A stretch of 7,671 nucleotides of DNA from a bacterium (GTDB lineage: Bacteria > Bacillota_I > Bacilli_A > RF39 > UBA660), in assembly GCA_014845975.1 (NCBI GenBank), contig RKAN01000025.1, forward strand, positions 1-7,671, in the 5' to 3' direction. Below, in pieces: positions 1 through 6,955 of the stretch (positions are counted from its first letter, which is position 1; each line of letters begins with the position of its first letter). The notes beneath the pieces were generated by a model. The model was not told the origin of the DNA. It searched no databases and worked only from the letters and a program-made list of their open reading frames with translations. The position numbers were made by a program, and so were the translations under genes.

Positions 1-248
1 TCTGTTTCTTCTATATTTTCTTCTATATTTTCTTCTATATTAACCAATCTATAAATAAAGTTTTTAAATTCTTTTTTTAAACCATTTGAAATAATATCAT
101 CATATAAAATTTGAGATGGTTCAAAATGATCTAGCATTAATTGAGAGAGTAATCCTTCTTCCTCAAGTATTGTTGGAAACAACTCTCTACATAGTTTCAT
201 CATTTTTTCTCCATACTTTTTCTTTATTATCTTTAAGTCTTGATTCAT
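1..248 (-). CDS. Partial hypothetical protein, N-terminal 82 residues
   Basis: An open reading frame runs leftward from an ATG at 248 and leaves the window at base 1 without a stop, giving 82 codons of a longer protein. A strong ribosome binding site (GGAGAGGG, 257-264) lies 8 nt before the ATG and a promoter sits upstream, so the start is well supported. The visible part begins MNQDLKIIKKKYGEKMMKLC and is charged, helical and without a signal peptide or membrane segment, so it is probably cytosolic. It ends in an acidic repeat (IEEN, IEEN, IEET) that looks like a linker. From memory the N-terminus resembles an uncharacterised family common in gut Firmicutes, but I cannot confirm this and assign no function. 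It is divergent from uvsE. Confidence 0.75.
   Translation of the reverse strand, partial: MNQDLKIIKKKYGEKMMKLCRELFPTILEEEGLLSQLMLDHFEPSQILYDDIISNGLKKEFKNFIYRLVNIEENIEENIEET
7..41. repeat. 12-bp tandem repeat, about 2.9 copies
   Basis: The unit TCTTCTATATTT occurs at 7-18 and 19-30 and again, lacking its last base, at 31-41, with no internal mismatch. Read on the minus strand it encodes the four-residue unit IEEN in the partial gene. The unit length is a multiple of three, so copy-number change would alter linker length without shifting the frame. Confidence 0.85.
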
Positions 249-256
249 AGAAATTT

Positions 257-308
257 CCCTCTCCAATTTATTTATGGTATATAATAACACATTTTTGAAT
301 TTTTTCAA
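257..308 (-). promoter_or_regulatory. Sigma-A-like promoter and RBS of the partial leftward gene
   Basis: On the minus strand a -35-like TTGAAA (303-308) is followed after 16 bp by TATTAT (281-286). The -10 is preceded by TGT, giving an extended -10 element. The predicted transcript would start near 274 and carry the GGAGAGGG ribosome binding site at 257-264. The call rests on consensus matching by eye. Confidence 0.6.
280..285 (+). promoter_or_regulatory. Possible -10 box for uvsE
   Basis: A perfect TATAAT lies on the plus strand about 55 nt before the uvsE start, almost superimposed on the -10 of the divergent gene. No convincing -35 is present 16-18 bp upstream and there is no TGn extension. 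If used, the two divergent promoters would compete for RNA polymerase. A short dyad, TTGAA-4 nt-TTCAA (295-308), lies just downstream. Confidence is low because TATAAT is expected by chance in such AT-rich DNA. Confidence 0.3.
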
Positions 309-316
309 GATTATGA

Positions 317-334
317 ACCATTATTAATAATGGT
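317..334. repeat. Perfect 18-bp palindrome overlapping the uvsE ribosome binding site
   Basis: ACCATTATTAATAATGGT is identical to its own reverse complement and ends 6 nt before the uvsE ATG. Its right end (GGT, 332-334) is the first half of GGTGAT (332-337), the only Shine-Dalgarno-like match for uvsE; it pairs with the part of the 16S tail just beyond the GGAGG core. The site could be a repressor operator, or the DNA form of an RNA element that limits ribosome access. It has no spacer, so as an RNA hairpin it would lose its central base pairs to form a loop. Confidence 0.6.
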
Positions 335-340
335 GATACT

Positions 341-1267
341 ATGAAAGTAAGATTAGGATACGCTTGTATCAGCAAAACAATTGATGTAACTACATCTAGT
401 ACTTATCCTTATACTACATTTTTAAAAGAAAAAAGCTATGATAAATTAAACCATATTATAGAATCCAATTTAAATCACTTAAATCAATTAATAGATTACA
501 ACATTAAAAATAATATTCATTTTTTTAGATTATCTTCACAGTTGATTCCACTTGCTACTATCCCAGATATTAAAATCGATTATATTACACCATTCTTACC
601 TATTTATCGTGAAATTGCTTCTAAAATTAAAGAAACATCTATGCGAGTAGATTTTCATCCAAGTGAATATTGTGTTTTAAATAGCACCAAGCAAGAGGTT
701 GTAGAAAACGCTTTTAAAATATTAGAATATCATTACCATTTATTAGATGCTCTTGAGGTAAAAAATAAAATATTAGTACTACATATTGGAAGTAGTGTTC
801 TAGGAAAGAAAAATTCGATGACTCGTTTTATTCATAACTTTTTAAAGTTACCTAAGTATTTACAAGACTGTATTGTTATTGAAAATGACGATAAAACTTA
901 TACAGTAGAAGATTGTTTAGAAATTCATCAATCTTTACAAATCCCTATTGTATTAGACTACCATCATTATACTTGCAACCCTTCTAAATTGGAAATCGAC
1001 CAAGTTTTTTCTACTTGGAAAAAAGAAAATCCAAAAGTACATTTTTCTAGTCCTAAAAGTAAACTAAAAAAAGAATTTAGAAGTCACCACGATTATATCA
1101 ATAGTGATGATTTTATTTCATTTCTAGAAAAAATAAAAATATATCGCCAAGATATCGACATTATGATTGAAGCAAAAGCAAAAGATGAAGCTTTATTTAA
1201 ACTAGTCCGAGAATTAAAATATAAAACAGATTATCAATTTATTGATGATACAACCTTTATTGTTTAA
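341..1267 (+). CDS. uvsE: UV-damage endonuclease UvsE (UVDE family)
   Basis: This 308-residue protein matches the usual size and motif order of bacterial UVDE, a metal-dependent TIM-barrel enzyme of the endonuclease IV-like superfamily that nicks DNA 5' to UV photoproducts and starts alternative excision repair in the cytoplasm. Visible motifs are RLGYACIS (4-11), FFRLSSQLIPLATIP (61-75), DFHPSEYCVLNSTKQ (104-118), LVLHIGS (145-151), IENDDKTYT (180-188), LDYHHY (205-210), KVHFSSPK (232-239) and IEAKAKD (276-282). Likely metal ligands are His106, His148, Glu181, Asp206, His209, His234 and Glu277. Lys232, two residues before His234, sits where the Thermus enzyme is reported to have a carboxylated lysine (family knowledge, from memory). 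Nothing is missing or broken. It is transcribed alone, with GGTGAT as a weak ribosome binding site 3 nt before the ATG. Confidence 0.93.
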   Translation: MKVRLGYACISKTIDVTTSSTYPYTTFLKEKSYDKLNHIIESNLNHLNQLIDYNIKNNIHFFRLSSQLIPLATIPDIKIDYITPFLPIYREIASKIKETSMRVDFHPSEYCVLNSTKQEVVENAFKILEYHYHLLDALEVKNKILVLHIGSSVLGKKNSMTRFIHNFLKLPKYLQDCIVIENDDKTYTVEDCLEIHQSLQIPIVLDYHHYTCNPSKLEIDQVFSTWKKENPKVHFSSPKSKLKKEFRSHHDYINSDDFISFLEKIKIYRQDIDIMIEAKAKDEALFKLVRELKYKTDYQFIDDTTFIV

Positions 1268-1271
1268 TACT

Positions 1272-1297
1272 AAAAAACACGAAAATTCGTGTTTTTA
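1272..1297. terminator. Bidirectional terminator between uvsE and the ABC operon
   Basis: AAAAACACGAA (1273-1283) pairs perfectly with TTCGTGTTTTT (1286-1296). It is flanked by an A-run on the left and a T-run on the right, so both strands read as stem plus U-tract. It starts 4 nt after the uvsE stop and lies 1 nt past the stop of the leftward ABC gene (1298), so one hairpin serves both convergent genes. Confidence 0.88.
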
Positions 1298-2005
1298 TTA
1301 ACCCCATGGAATATCCTTAGGTGGTATTCTTTTTTCATTTTTTATTTGCTCTATAATTTTTCCACTATTCATTTTAATTACTCGATCTCCTATTAAAGCA
1401 ATTCCAGGATTATGCGTTACAATAATTAAAGTTGTTCCATATTGCTTATTAACATCTACCAAAGCTTCTAGTACCTTTTTTCCAGTTTTTTCATCAAGAG
1501 CTCCTGTAGGTTCATCACAAAACATGACTTTAGGATTTTTTGCTAAAGCTCTTGCTATACTAACCCTTTGTTGTTCCCCACCAGATAATTCACTCATATA
1601 TTTATTTTTGTGTTTGCGAAGTCCAACTACATCTAATAACTCATTCATATCTATTTTTCTTTTTCCTAATTTAGCGCCTACTAAAATATTTTCTCTGACA
1701 TTTAAATGTTCTAATAAATTATATGTTTGAAAAATAAATCCTAAATTTTTTTTACGAAACTTTGTCATTTTAAAATCTGAATATTTAGAAATGTCTTTTC
1801 CTTCAAATTTAATGTAACTATTTTTTCTAGAATCAATTTTATCTAATCCTGAAATACAATTGAGTAAGGTAGTCTTACCACTTCCACTAGCTCCTAATAT
1901 AATAATAATTTCTTTTTCCTTAATCGTTAAATCAATATCATTTAATACTTTTCTTTTAATAGAACCTGTTTTGTAAGATTTATAAACATTTTTTAGTTCA
2001 ATCAT
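1298..2005 (-). CDS. ABC transporter ATP-binding protein, MacB/LolD type (second ATPase of operon)
   Basis: This 235-residue soluble ATPase should power the FtsX-type permease encoded just upstream. All catalytic elements are visible: Walker A GASGSGKTT (38-46), Q-loop Gln93, signature LSGGE (140-144), Walker B VMFCDEP (160-166), D-loop GALDE (168-172) and H-loop His198. Length and motif spacing fit the MacB/LolD/FtsE-like subfamily. The ATG at 2005 follows AGGTGA (2009-2014), which overlaps the permease TAG stop; the 7-nt gap suggests translational coupling. It ends in DIPWG, comparable to the ELRWA end of the other ATPase in the operon. It is clearly a paralogue of that ATPase, not a copy. 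The substrate cannot be told from the ATPase. Confidence 0.92.
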   Translation of the reverse strand: MIELKNVYKSYKTGSIKRKVLNDIDLTIKEKEIIIILGASGSGKTTLLNCISGLDKIDSRKNSYIKFEGKDISKYSDFKMTKFRKKNLGFIFQTYNLLEHLNVRENILVGAKLGKRKIDMNELLDVVGLRKHKNKYMSELSGGEQQRVSIARALAKNPKVMFCDEPTGALDEKTGKKVLEALVDVNKQYGTTLIIVTHNPGIALIGDRVIKMNSGKIIEQIKNEKRIPPKDIPWG

Positions 2006-2012
2006 AATTCAC

Positions 2013-4556
2013 CTACTCTCTTTTTAAAGCAACCGCTAAAGGAATTTTATTTAATACTTTCTTAGATAAGAAAATGGCAATATAATAGGCAACTACTAAT
2101 CCTATTAAACCTATAATTGCAAGAAAAGGGCTTAACGAAATAGGAATGGTCATTTCCATATCTCCTGCTAAAACAGCAACAATTTTCTTTAATAATGAAG
2201 TCATTGCTGGAATACTCAATAAATAAGAAATAATAATAATTGGCGTATAAATATTTAAAACAATAGAACTTATTTTTTTATTTTGATATCCCATCACTTT
2301 CATTAATGAAATCATTTTTTTATTTTCTTCGACTACAATATTCGCAATTACGGCAATAATTACAAAAGCCATAATCGAAGCAAAAAGAATCACAATATAA
2401 ATACTAGCATTATACTTTTCAATCGATTTTTCAATATTATTTTTCATATCTTTTAAACTAATTACAGTAGCTATTTTTTCAACATCCTTAGAATCTAAAT
2501 TTTCTAAATTTGAATATTGATTATTTTTCGATAAAATTGAAGTATAACAAGGAGTTTGATAGCCTATTTTTTTACTGAAGGAAGCACGATCTACATAACC
2601 TGATAAATTCATAAATTCTTCTGATATTCCTACGACTTGATAAGAAATTGAATTATTACCAAATTCTAAGACAATGGTATCTCCAATATCTACTCCATAT
2701 AATTCTTTCATGTTTTGATTAATAATTATAGAGTTTTCACTTTCTAGTAAAGAAATCATATTATTGTTACTACTATCTAATATTTTTATATAATGACTAT
2801 TTAAATCAACACCAGTAATATTTAAAGTAATATCCTTTTTTATAGATTTTAAATTTTGATTTTTATCTCTTACTTCTTTTATTTTTAAAGAACTATTTAA
2901 AATATAGTCATCCTGCTCATTAATCTTTTCTGTCTGGACAGCATTCATATAAACAATATAATCATAATCAAATCCTTCAAATGATTGATCTACAACATGA
3001 TTCATTAAATTCATTCCAATTAATGTCAAAACAATTAACATTCCAGTAAAGAATGAAGTAATTCCTACAATGAGTAACTTAGGAATTGAACGGAGTGCTA
3101 AACTATACTTAAAACGATATTGAAAAGGTAATCTATGAGTTAATTTTTTTACAATTTTAGAAAGAAAATTAACTTTCAAATTACTTCCTTCTTTTAATAA
3201 TTGAAGTGGTTTTTTCAAAAGCATGAATAAAGCAATCAAATAACTTAAACAAGAAAGTAAAATCATTGGTAAAAAAATGGCATTTTGAATATAACTAAAT
3301 TTTATTTTCAAAGTTCCAATTGGTACTAAAAAATAGCTTAAATACAATTTTGTAAGTGGTGTGCTAAAAATAAATCCTATACCAAGTCCTAAAATTCCCC
3401 CAATGAAAGATCCTAAAATAGGATACACTAAATAGCTAATTGCGATACTAAAAGGACTATAACCTAGTGACTTTAAAACACCAATTTGTAATCTCTCATC
3501 CTCTATTCTTTTTTTTGTAATGATTGCGATTACAAATACAGAAATACCAAGTAATAAATATAAAAAGTATTCTGCAAATAAATGATTGGTTTTAAATTCT
3601 AACTGAAGAGAAGCAATTCTACCCATTCTTGTAGAAGAAAAAATCCCTGCAGTGATAGAATCATTAGAAAGTATTTTAGCAACATTATCAGATTCATTCC
3701 AATGTTCTTTATTTAATAATTTTTCAAAATCAAAAGTTCTTTTAATATTTCCATGATAGAAAATGGAGAATGTCTTTTCTTCTATTCCAGTGATAGAATT
3801 ATAATCTTCTAAGGTTGTATAAATAATATTATTTGTCTTTTCATCAAATACCAAAGAAGAATACGATATTAAAGGATAAATATAATCTGGAGCATAAGTA
3901 AATCCAACTACCTTATATTTTTGATCATTGATTTCATAGGTATCATTGATTTTAATATGATGAATTTTCGCATAAGTTGGTAACATTGTAATTTCATAAG
4001 ATTTTGTTGGTAATTTTCCTTCTACTAAATATATTTGATTAATTGTTTTAGAAGAATTATATGGAATTATTTTTGTATAAGTATCTTTTATTTTTAATGT
4101 TTTGCTTTTTTCTAATTCATAATCAAAATCGTATTTTTGTTTTAATTCACCTATTTTTTCTGATTGAATGATGGTATCTATTCCATATTTTTGAAATATA
4201 GTATCCAGTTGATATAAATAAGCTGGGTTATTATTAAAACTACAAGTATTTTCTAAATAACAAGTATAAAGTTCCATAATTTGTTTTTCTTCTTCTGTTG
4301 GATTTTTAATTTCGTTTTTCAATTGATTCCATTTTTCTAAGCTTATATCTTTTTGATAGTTAATTTGATAATTCACACTAATATGTTCTACTTTTTGTTT
4401 TTCTAAGTATTGGTAATATTCTTCTTCCATTCGATCTAAAGAAGAAGTCATTGCTGTATATATACCAGTTGACAACATAACTAATAAAATAATACCTAAC
4501 ATTTGTACTTTTTTATGTTTCAAACCTTTTAAAGAATTTAAAAATAATAGCTTCAT
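2013..4556 (-). CDS. Large FtsX/MacB-type ABC transporter permease (two FtsX halves)
   Basis: I choose ATG at 4556 (847 residues). Its A is shared with the upstream TAA stop (TAATG junction), and GAGGTGGG (4561-4568) is correctly spaced. The alternative GTG at 4565 adds three residues but lies inside that ribosome binding site. Predicted membrane segments are near 18-37, 329-347, 370-400, 425-447, 493-517, 720-741, 768-786 and 811-832. This is two repeats of one helix, a large extracellular domain (about 38-325 and 518-715), then three helices. Each half has a cytoplasmic coupling segment, GVLKSLGYSP (359-368) and SLMKVMGYQN (750-759). The pattern is that of a fused dimer of MacB-like permeases (type VII ABC superfamily), which use mechanical motion for peptide or lipoprotein export, signalling or wall-enzyme control. 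The substrate is unknown. The last residues are ALKRE, and no fused ATPase is present. Confidence 0.88.
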   Translation of the reverse strand: MKLLFLNSLKGLKHKKVQMLGIILLVMLSTGIYTAMTSSLDRMEEEYYQYLEKQKVEHISVNYQINYQKDISLEKWNQLKNEIKNPTEEEKQIMELYTCYLENTCSFNNNPAYLYQLDTIFQKYGIDTIIQSEKIGELKQKYDFDYELEKSKTLKIKDTYTKIIPYNSSKTINQIYLVEGKLPTKSYEITMLPTYAKIHHIKINDTYEINDQKYKVVGFTYAPDYIYPLISYSSLVFDEKTNNIIYTTLEDYNSITGIEEKTFSIFYHGNIKRTFDFEKLLNKEHWNESDNVAKILSNDSITAGIFSSTRMGRIASLQLEFKTNHLFAEYFLYLLLGISVFVIAIITKKRIEDERLQIGVLKSLGYSPFSIAISYLVYPILGSFIGGILGLGIGFIFSTPLTKLYLSYFLVPIGTLKIKFSYIQNAIFLPMILLSCLSYLIALFMLLKKPLQLLKEGSNLKVNFLSKIVKKLTHRLPFQYRFKYSLALRSIPKLLIVGITSFFTGMLIVLTLIGMNLMNHVVDQSFEGFDYDYIVYMNAVQTEKINEQDDYILNSSLKIKEVRDKNQNLKSIKKDITLNITGVDLNSHYIKILDSSNNNMISLLESENSIIINQNMKELYGVDIGDTIVLEFGNNSISYQVVGISEEFMNLSGYVDRASFSKKIGYQTPCYTSILSKNNQYSNLENLDSKDVEKIATVISLKDMKNNIEKSIEKYNASIYIVILFASIMAFVIIAVIANIVVEENKKMISLMKVMGYQNKKISSIVLNIYTPIIIISYLLSIPAMTSLLKKIVAVLAGDMEMTIPISLSPFLAIIGLIGLVVAYYIAIFLSKKVLNKIPLAVALKRE

Positions 4557-5257
4557 TAAGCCCACCTCAATTCTTCAGCATCTAACATGGTTTTATTTTC
4601 TTGAACTTTTAAAATTTTTCCACTATTCATCGTAATGACAGTATTAGCCATTAATGCGATACTAGGATTATGAGTGACGATAATGATAGTTGTATGATAT
4701 TTTTGATTTAAGTTTTGTAATAGTTTTAACACTTTTTTTCCTGTTTTTTCATCAAGGGCTCCTGTAGGTTCATCGCAAAATAATACTTTAGGATTTTTTA
4801 CTAGGCTTCTAGCTATTGCTACTCTTTGCATTTGACCACCTGATAATTGATAAGGATATTTCTGTTTTTGTTCTTTTAAGCCAACAGCCTCTATAATTTC
4901 ATCAATATCTAAAGGATTTTTGGATAAATGAGCTCCAAGTTCAACATTTTCTTCTACGGTTAAATTAGGAATTAAGTGATAACTTTGAAAAATAAATCCT
5001 AGATAATCTCTTCGATAATCCGTTAATTCTTCTTCATTCAATTGATTCAATTTGATATTTTGAAAAAGAATGGTCCCATTTGTAGGTTTATCAATTCCTG
5101 ATAAAATATTTAATAATGTTGATTTTCCACTACCACTTGGTCCTAATATGACTACCATTTCTTTTTCTTGAATTGTTAAGTTAATATGATTTAATGCATG
5201 ATTTTCTAGTGATTTTCCATATATTTTATCGATATTTTTTAGTTCATATAGATTCAT
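4556..5257 (-). CDS. ABC transporter ATP-binding protein, MacB/LolD type (first ATPase of operon)
   Basis: This 233-residue ATPase is the first gene of the operon. Walker A GPSGSGKST (39-47), Q-loop Gln91, signature LSGGQ (138-142), Walker B VLFCDEP (158-164), D-loop GALDE (166-170) and H-loop His196 are all intact. The family supplies ATP-driven power to FtsX-type permeases and acts on the cytoplasmic face of the membrane. A strong AAAGGAGG (5263-5270) lies 5 nt before the ATG at 5257. Its stop overlaps the permease ATG by one base, so the two are translationally coupled. It shares the identical stretch FCDEPTGALDEKTGKKVL with the second ATPase but differs over much of the rest, so the two may form a heterodimer on the asymmetric permease. 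No sensor kinase or response regulator lies beside the operon within the window. Confidence 0.92.
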   Translation of the reverse strand: MNLYELKNIDKIYGKSLENHALNHINLTIQEKEMVVILGPSGSGKSTLLNILSGIDKPTNGTILFQNIKLNQLNEEELTDYRRDYLGFIFQSYHLIPNLTVEENVELGAHLSKNPLDIDEIIEAVGLKEQKQKYPYQLSGGQMQRVAIARSLVKNPKVLFCDEPTGALDEKTGKKVLKLLQNLNQKYHTTIIIVTHNPSIALMANTVITMNSGKILKVQENKTMLDAEELRWA

Positions 5258-5262
5258 AAAAA

Positions 5263-5340
5263 CCTCCTTTTAAGTTTATTTATTTTTTACCAATTTCATG
5301 TCAATCAAATTCATTGTAGCAAAAAATTTAAAAAAAACAA
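5263..5340 (-). promoter_or_regulatory. Promoter region and RBS of the ABC exporter operon
   Basis: On the minus strand TACAAT (5313-5318) is directly preceded by TGC, an extended -10. TTGTTT (5335-5340), 16 bp upstream, is a weak -35. Transcription would start near 5306. A perfect TTGACA also occurs at 5299-5304, but the only -10 at suitable spacing is TAAATA (5277-5282), a poor match, so I prefer the first promoter. An imperfect dyad, CAATCAAATTCATTG (5302-5316), covers the -10 and start point and could be an operator. The leader ends in the strong AAAGGAGG at 5263-5270. Confidence 0.5.
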
Positions 5341-5372
5341 ATCACACTTTTTTAATTTTGAAGAATATTTTT

Positions 5373-5404
5373 TTTCAAATTTTCTTATTTCTATTTCAAA
5401 TTTT
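5373..5404. repeat. 11-bp direct repeat pair spaced 21 bp, upstream of ABC operon promoter
   Basis: TTTCAAATTTT occurs at 5373-5383 and again at 5394-5404, so the copies lie 21 bp apart, close to two helical turns. They sit roughly 70-100 bp before the predicted operon start. That geometry suits a dimeric activator or an A-tract/UP-like element, but the surroundings are AT-rich and chance is a real possibility. Confidence 0.4.
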
Positions 5405-5415
5405 TAAATTCGGAT

Positions 5416-5442
5416 AAAAAAAATAGGATTTTGTCCTATTTT
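5416..5442 (-). terminator. Rho-independent terminator of proS
   Basis: On the minus strand AAAATAGGA (from 5442 down to 5434) pairs with TCCTATTTT (5428 down to 5420) around a five-base loop, then runs into eight Ts (5423-5416). The 9-bp stem begins inside the proS stop codon. It separates proS from the ABC operon. Confidence 0.88.
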
Positions 5443-6868
5443 AATAAGATTTTGCAAAATTAACAATAAGTTTTGCCTTTTTACCACAACAGATACAAGT
5501 TTCATTTTCTTCTACTTCTTGTTCTGTAATACAACGGCTTGTTGCAGCTGTTTTTTCTTTAATTTGAAGTTCACATTCTGTCTCTCCACACCAAGGTGCT
5601 TGAACAAATCCTTTCTTTTCTTCTAGGACTTTTTCAAATTCTTCAAATGTATGAATTCTTGTAATATGATTTTTTAAATAATTTACTGCCTTTTCATACA
5701 TTTCATTATGAATAATATTCAATAATCCTTCTATATTTTTAGCAAAATTTCCATCAATTTCCATTTCTATTTTTTGATTATCATTTCTCTTTACAACAAC
5801 ACATTTATTTTTTTCAATATCTTTTGGACCTAATTCTATACGGATTGGAATTCCTCTCATTTCTGCTTCGCTAAATTTAAATCCTGGAGATTTTTGTGAC
5901 TCATCAATATCTACACGAATTTGTTTGTTTATTAGTTCTTCTTTTAATTTTTGTGCAGTTTCGATGACTCCTGGTTCTGTATCACGAATTGGAATAATTC
6001 GTACTTGAATAGGTGCGACTCTAGGAGGTAATACTAATCCATTATCATCACCATGAACCATAATTGTAGCACCAATTAATCTAGTAGAAGCCCCCCAAGA
6101 TGTTTGATAAACATATTCTAATTTATTATCTTGGTTTAAAAATTTCATATCGAAAGCTTTCGCAAATCCTTGGCCAAAGTAATGACTTGTTCCAGATTGT
6201 AAAGCTTTTCCATCATGCATTAATGTTTCAATGGTATAAGTAGCTTCGGCTCCAGCAAATTTTTCTTTTTCTGTTTTTAATCCTGTTACCATTGGAATTG
6301 CTAGTAAATTAGCTGCCATATTCTTATAAAGATTTAACATTCTTAAAGTTTCTTCTATGGCTTCTTCTTTAGTTGCATGAACAGTATGTCCTTCTTGCCA
6401 TAAAAATTCAGATCCTCTTAGAAAAGGTCTTGTTGTTTTTTCCCATCGAACAACACTACACCACTGATTATATAGTTTTGGCAAATCACGATAAGATTTA
6501 ACTATTTTAGAATAATGTTCACAAAATAATGTTTCACTTGTTGGTCGTATTACACAAGGTTCATCAAGTTCTTCTAGACCACCTTTTGTAACAACTGCAC
6601 ACTCTGGAGCAAACCCTTCTACATGATCTTTTTCTTTATTCAATAAGTTTTGAGGTATCAACATGGGCATATAGACGTTTTGATGTCCTGTTTCTTTGAA
6701 TTTTTTATCTAAATAATTTTGAATATTTTCCCAGATAGCATATCCGTAAGGACGATAAATAATAAATCCTTTTACACTGGAATAATCCATTAATTCTGCT
6801 TTTAAGCAAACATCCGTATACCACTTAGCAAAGTCGACATCTCTCGCTGTAATTGCCTCATTTTTCAT
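5441..6868 (-). CDS. proS: Prolyl-tRNA synthetase, short archaeal/eukaryote-type (ProS type 3)
   Basis: This enzyme charges tRNA-Pro with proline in the cytoplasm. At 475 residues it fits the short ProRS class, which lacks the editing insertion of the long bacterial form. The class II core is complete: motif 1 region around 33-50, the proline-recognition TSE loop in RPTSETLF (108-115), motif 2 RWEKTTRPFLRGSEFLWQEG (141-160), GTSHYFGQGFAKAFD (226-240) and motif 3 GASTRLIGATIMVHGDDNGL (259-278). The anticodon-binding domain spans roughly 284-400. The C-terminal zinc-type domain has Cys427, Cys432, Cys458 and Cys461, and ends in the Tyr475 typical of the class. AGAGG (6876-6880) lies 7 nt before the ATG at 6868. 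It has its own promoter and terminator. The short leader leaves no room for a T-box after the predicted start point. Confidence 0.96.
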   Translation of the reverse strand: MKNEAITARDVDFAKWYTDVCLKAELMDYSSVKGFIIYRPYGYAIWENIQNYLDKKFKETGHQNVYMPMLIPQNLLNKEKDHVEGFAPECAVVTKGGLEELDEPCVIRPTSETLFCEHYSKIVKSYRDLPKLYNQWCSVVRWEKTTRPFLRGSEFLWQEGHTVHATKEEAIEETLRMLNLYKNMAANLLAIPMVTGLKTEKEKFAGAEATYTIETLMHDGKALQSGTSHYFGQGFAKAFDMKFLNQDNKLEYVYQTSWGASTRLIGATIMVHGDDNGLVLPPRVAPIQVRIIPIRDTEPGVIETAQKLKEELINKQIRVDIDESQKSPGFKFSEAEMRGIPIRIELGPKDIEKNKCVVVKRNDNQKIEMEIDGNFAKNIEGLLNIIHNEMYEKAVNYLKNHITRIHTFEEFEKVLEEKKGFVQAPWCGETECELQIKEKTAATSRCITEQEVEENETCICCGKKAKLIVNFAKSY

Positions 6869-6895
6869 AAAAATACCTCTTTTCTAAACAAGAGT

Positions 6896-6924
6896 ATTAT
6901 ATCATTTCTACTAAATGATGTAAA
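6896..6924 (-). promoter_or_regulatory. Strong sigma-A-like promoter of proS
   Basis: On the minus strand TTTACA (6919-6924, five of six consensus bases) is followed after 17 bp by a perfect TATAAT (6896-6901). The predicted start point near 6889 gives a leader of only about 20 nt carrying the ribosome binding site. The spacer contains an inverted repeat, listed separately. Confidence 0.82.
6901..6919. repeat. Inverted repeat filling the proS promoter spacer
   Basis: ATCATTT (6901-6907) and AAATGAT (6913-6919) are perfect reverse complements separated by CTACT. The element lies between the -35 and -10 boxes and shares one base with each. A regulator bound here would block RNA polymerase, but 7-bp AT-rich arms can arise by chance. 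Confidence 0.45.
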
Positions 6925-6955
6925 CAATTAATATTTGAAAATAAGATTTAACACT

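Noticed and set aside
249..340. A LexA/DinR box controlling uvsE.
   Set aside because: No GAAC-N4-GTTC type sequence occurs in the gap; the visible palindrome has different half-sites.
1524..1730. A 68-codon open frame on the plus strand inside the second ATPase gene.
   Set aside because: It is antisense to the Walker B, signature and Q-loop coding region, has no convincing ribosome binding site, and its translation shows no recognisable family. It is a shadow of the real gene.
4557..4565. The GTG at 4565 as the permease start.
   Set aside because: It lies inside the ribosome binding site that serves the ATG at 4556, and the TAATG overlap with the upstream stop is a standard coupled junction.
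5258..5440. A small gene or non-coding RNA gene between the ABC operon and proS.
   Set aside because: The stretch is very AT-rich, with no frame having a ribosome binding site, and contains only the proS terminator and operon promoter elements.
6869..6955. A T-box or other riboswitch ahead of proS.
   Set aside because: The predicted transcript start leaves about 20 nt of leader, and no T-box sequence, specifier stem or terminator is present.
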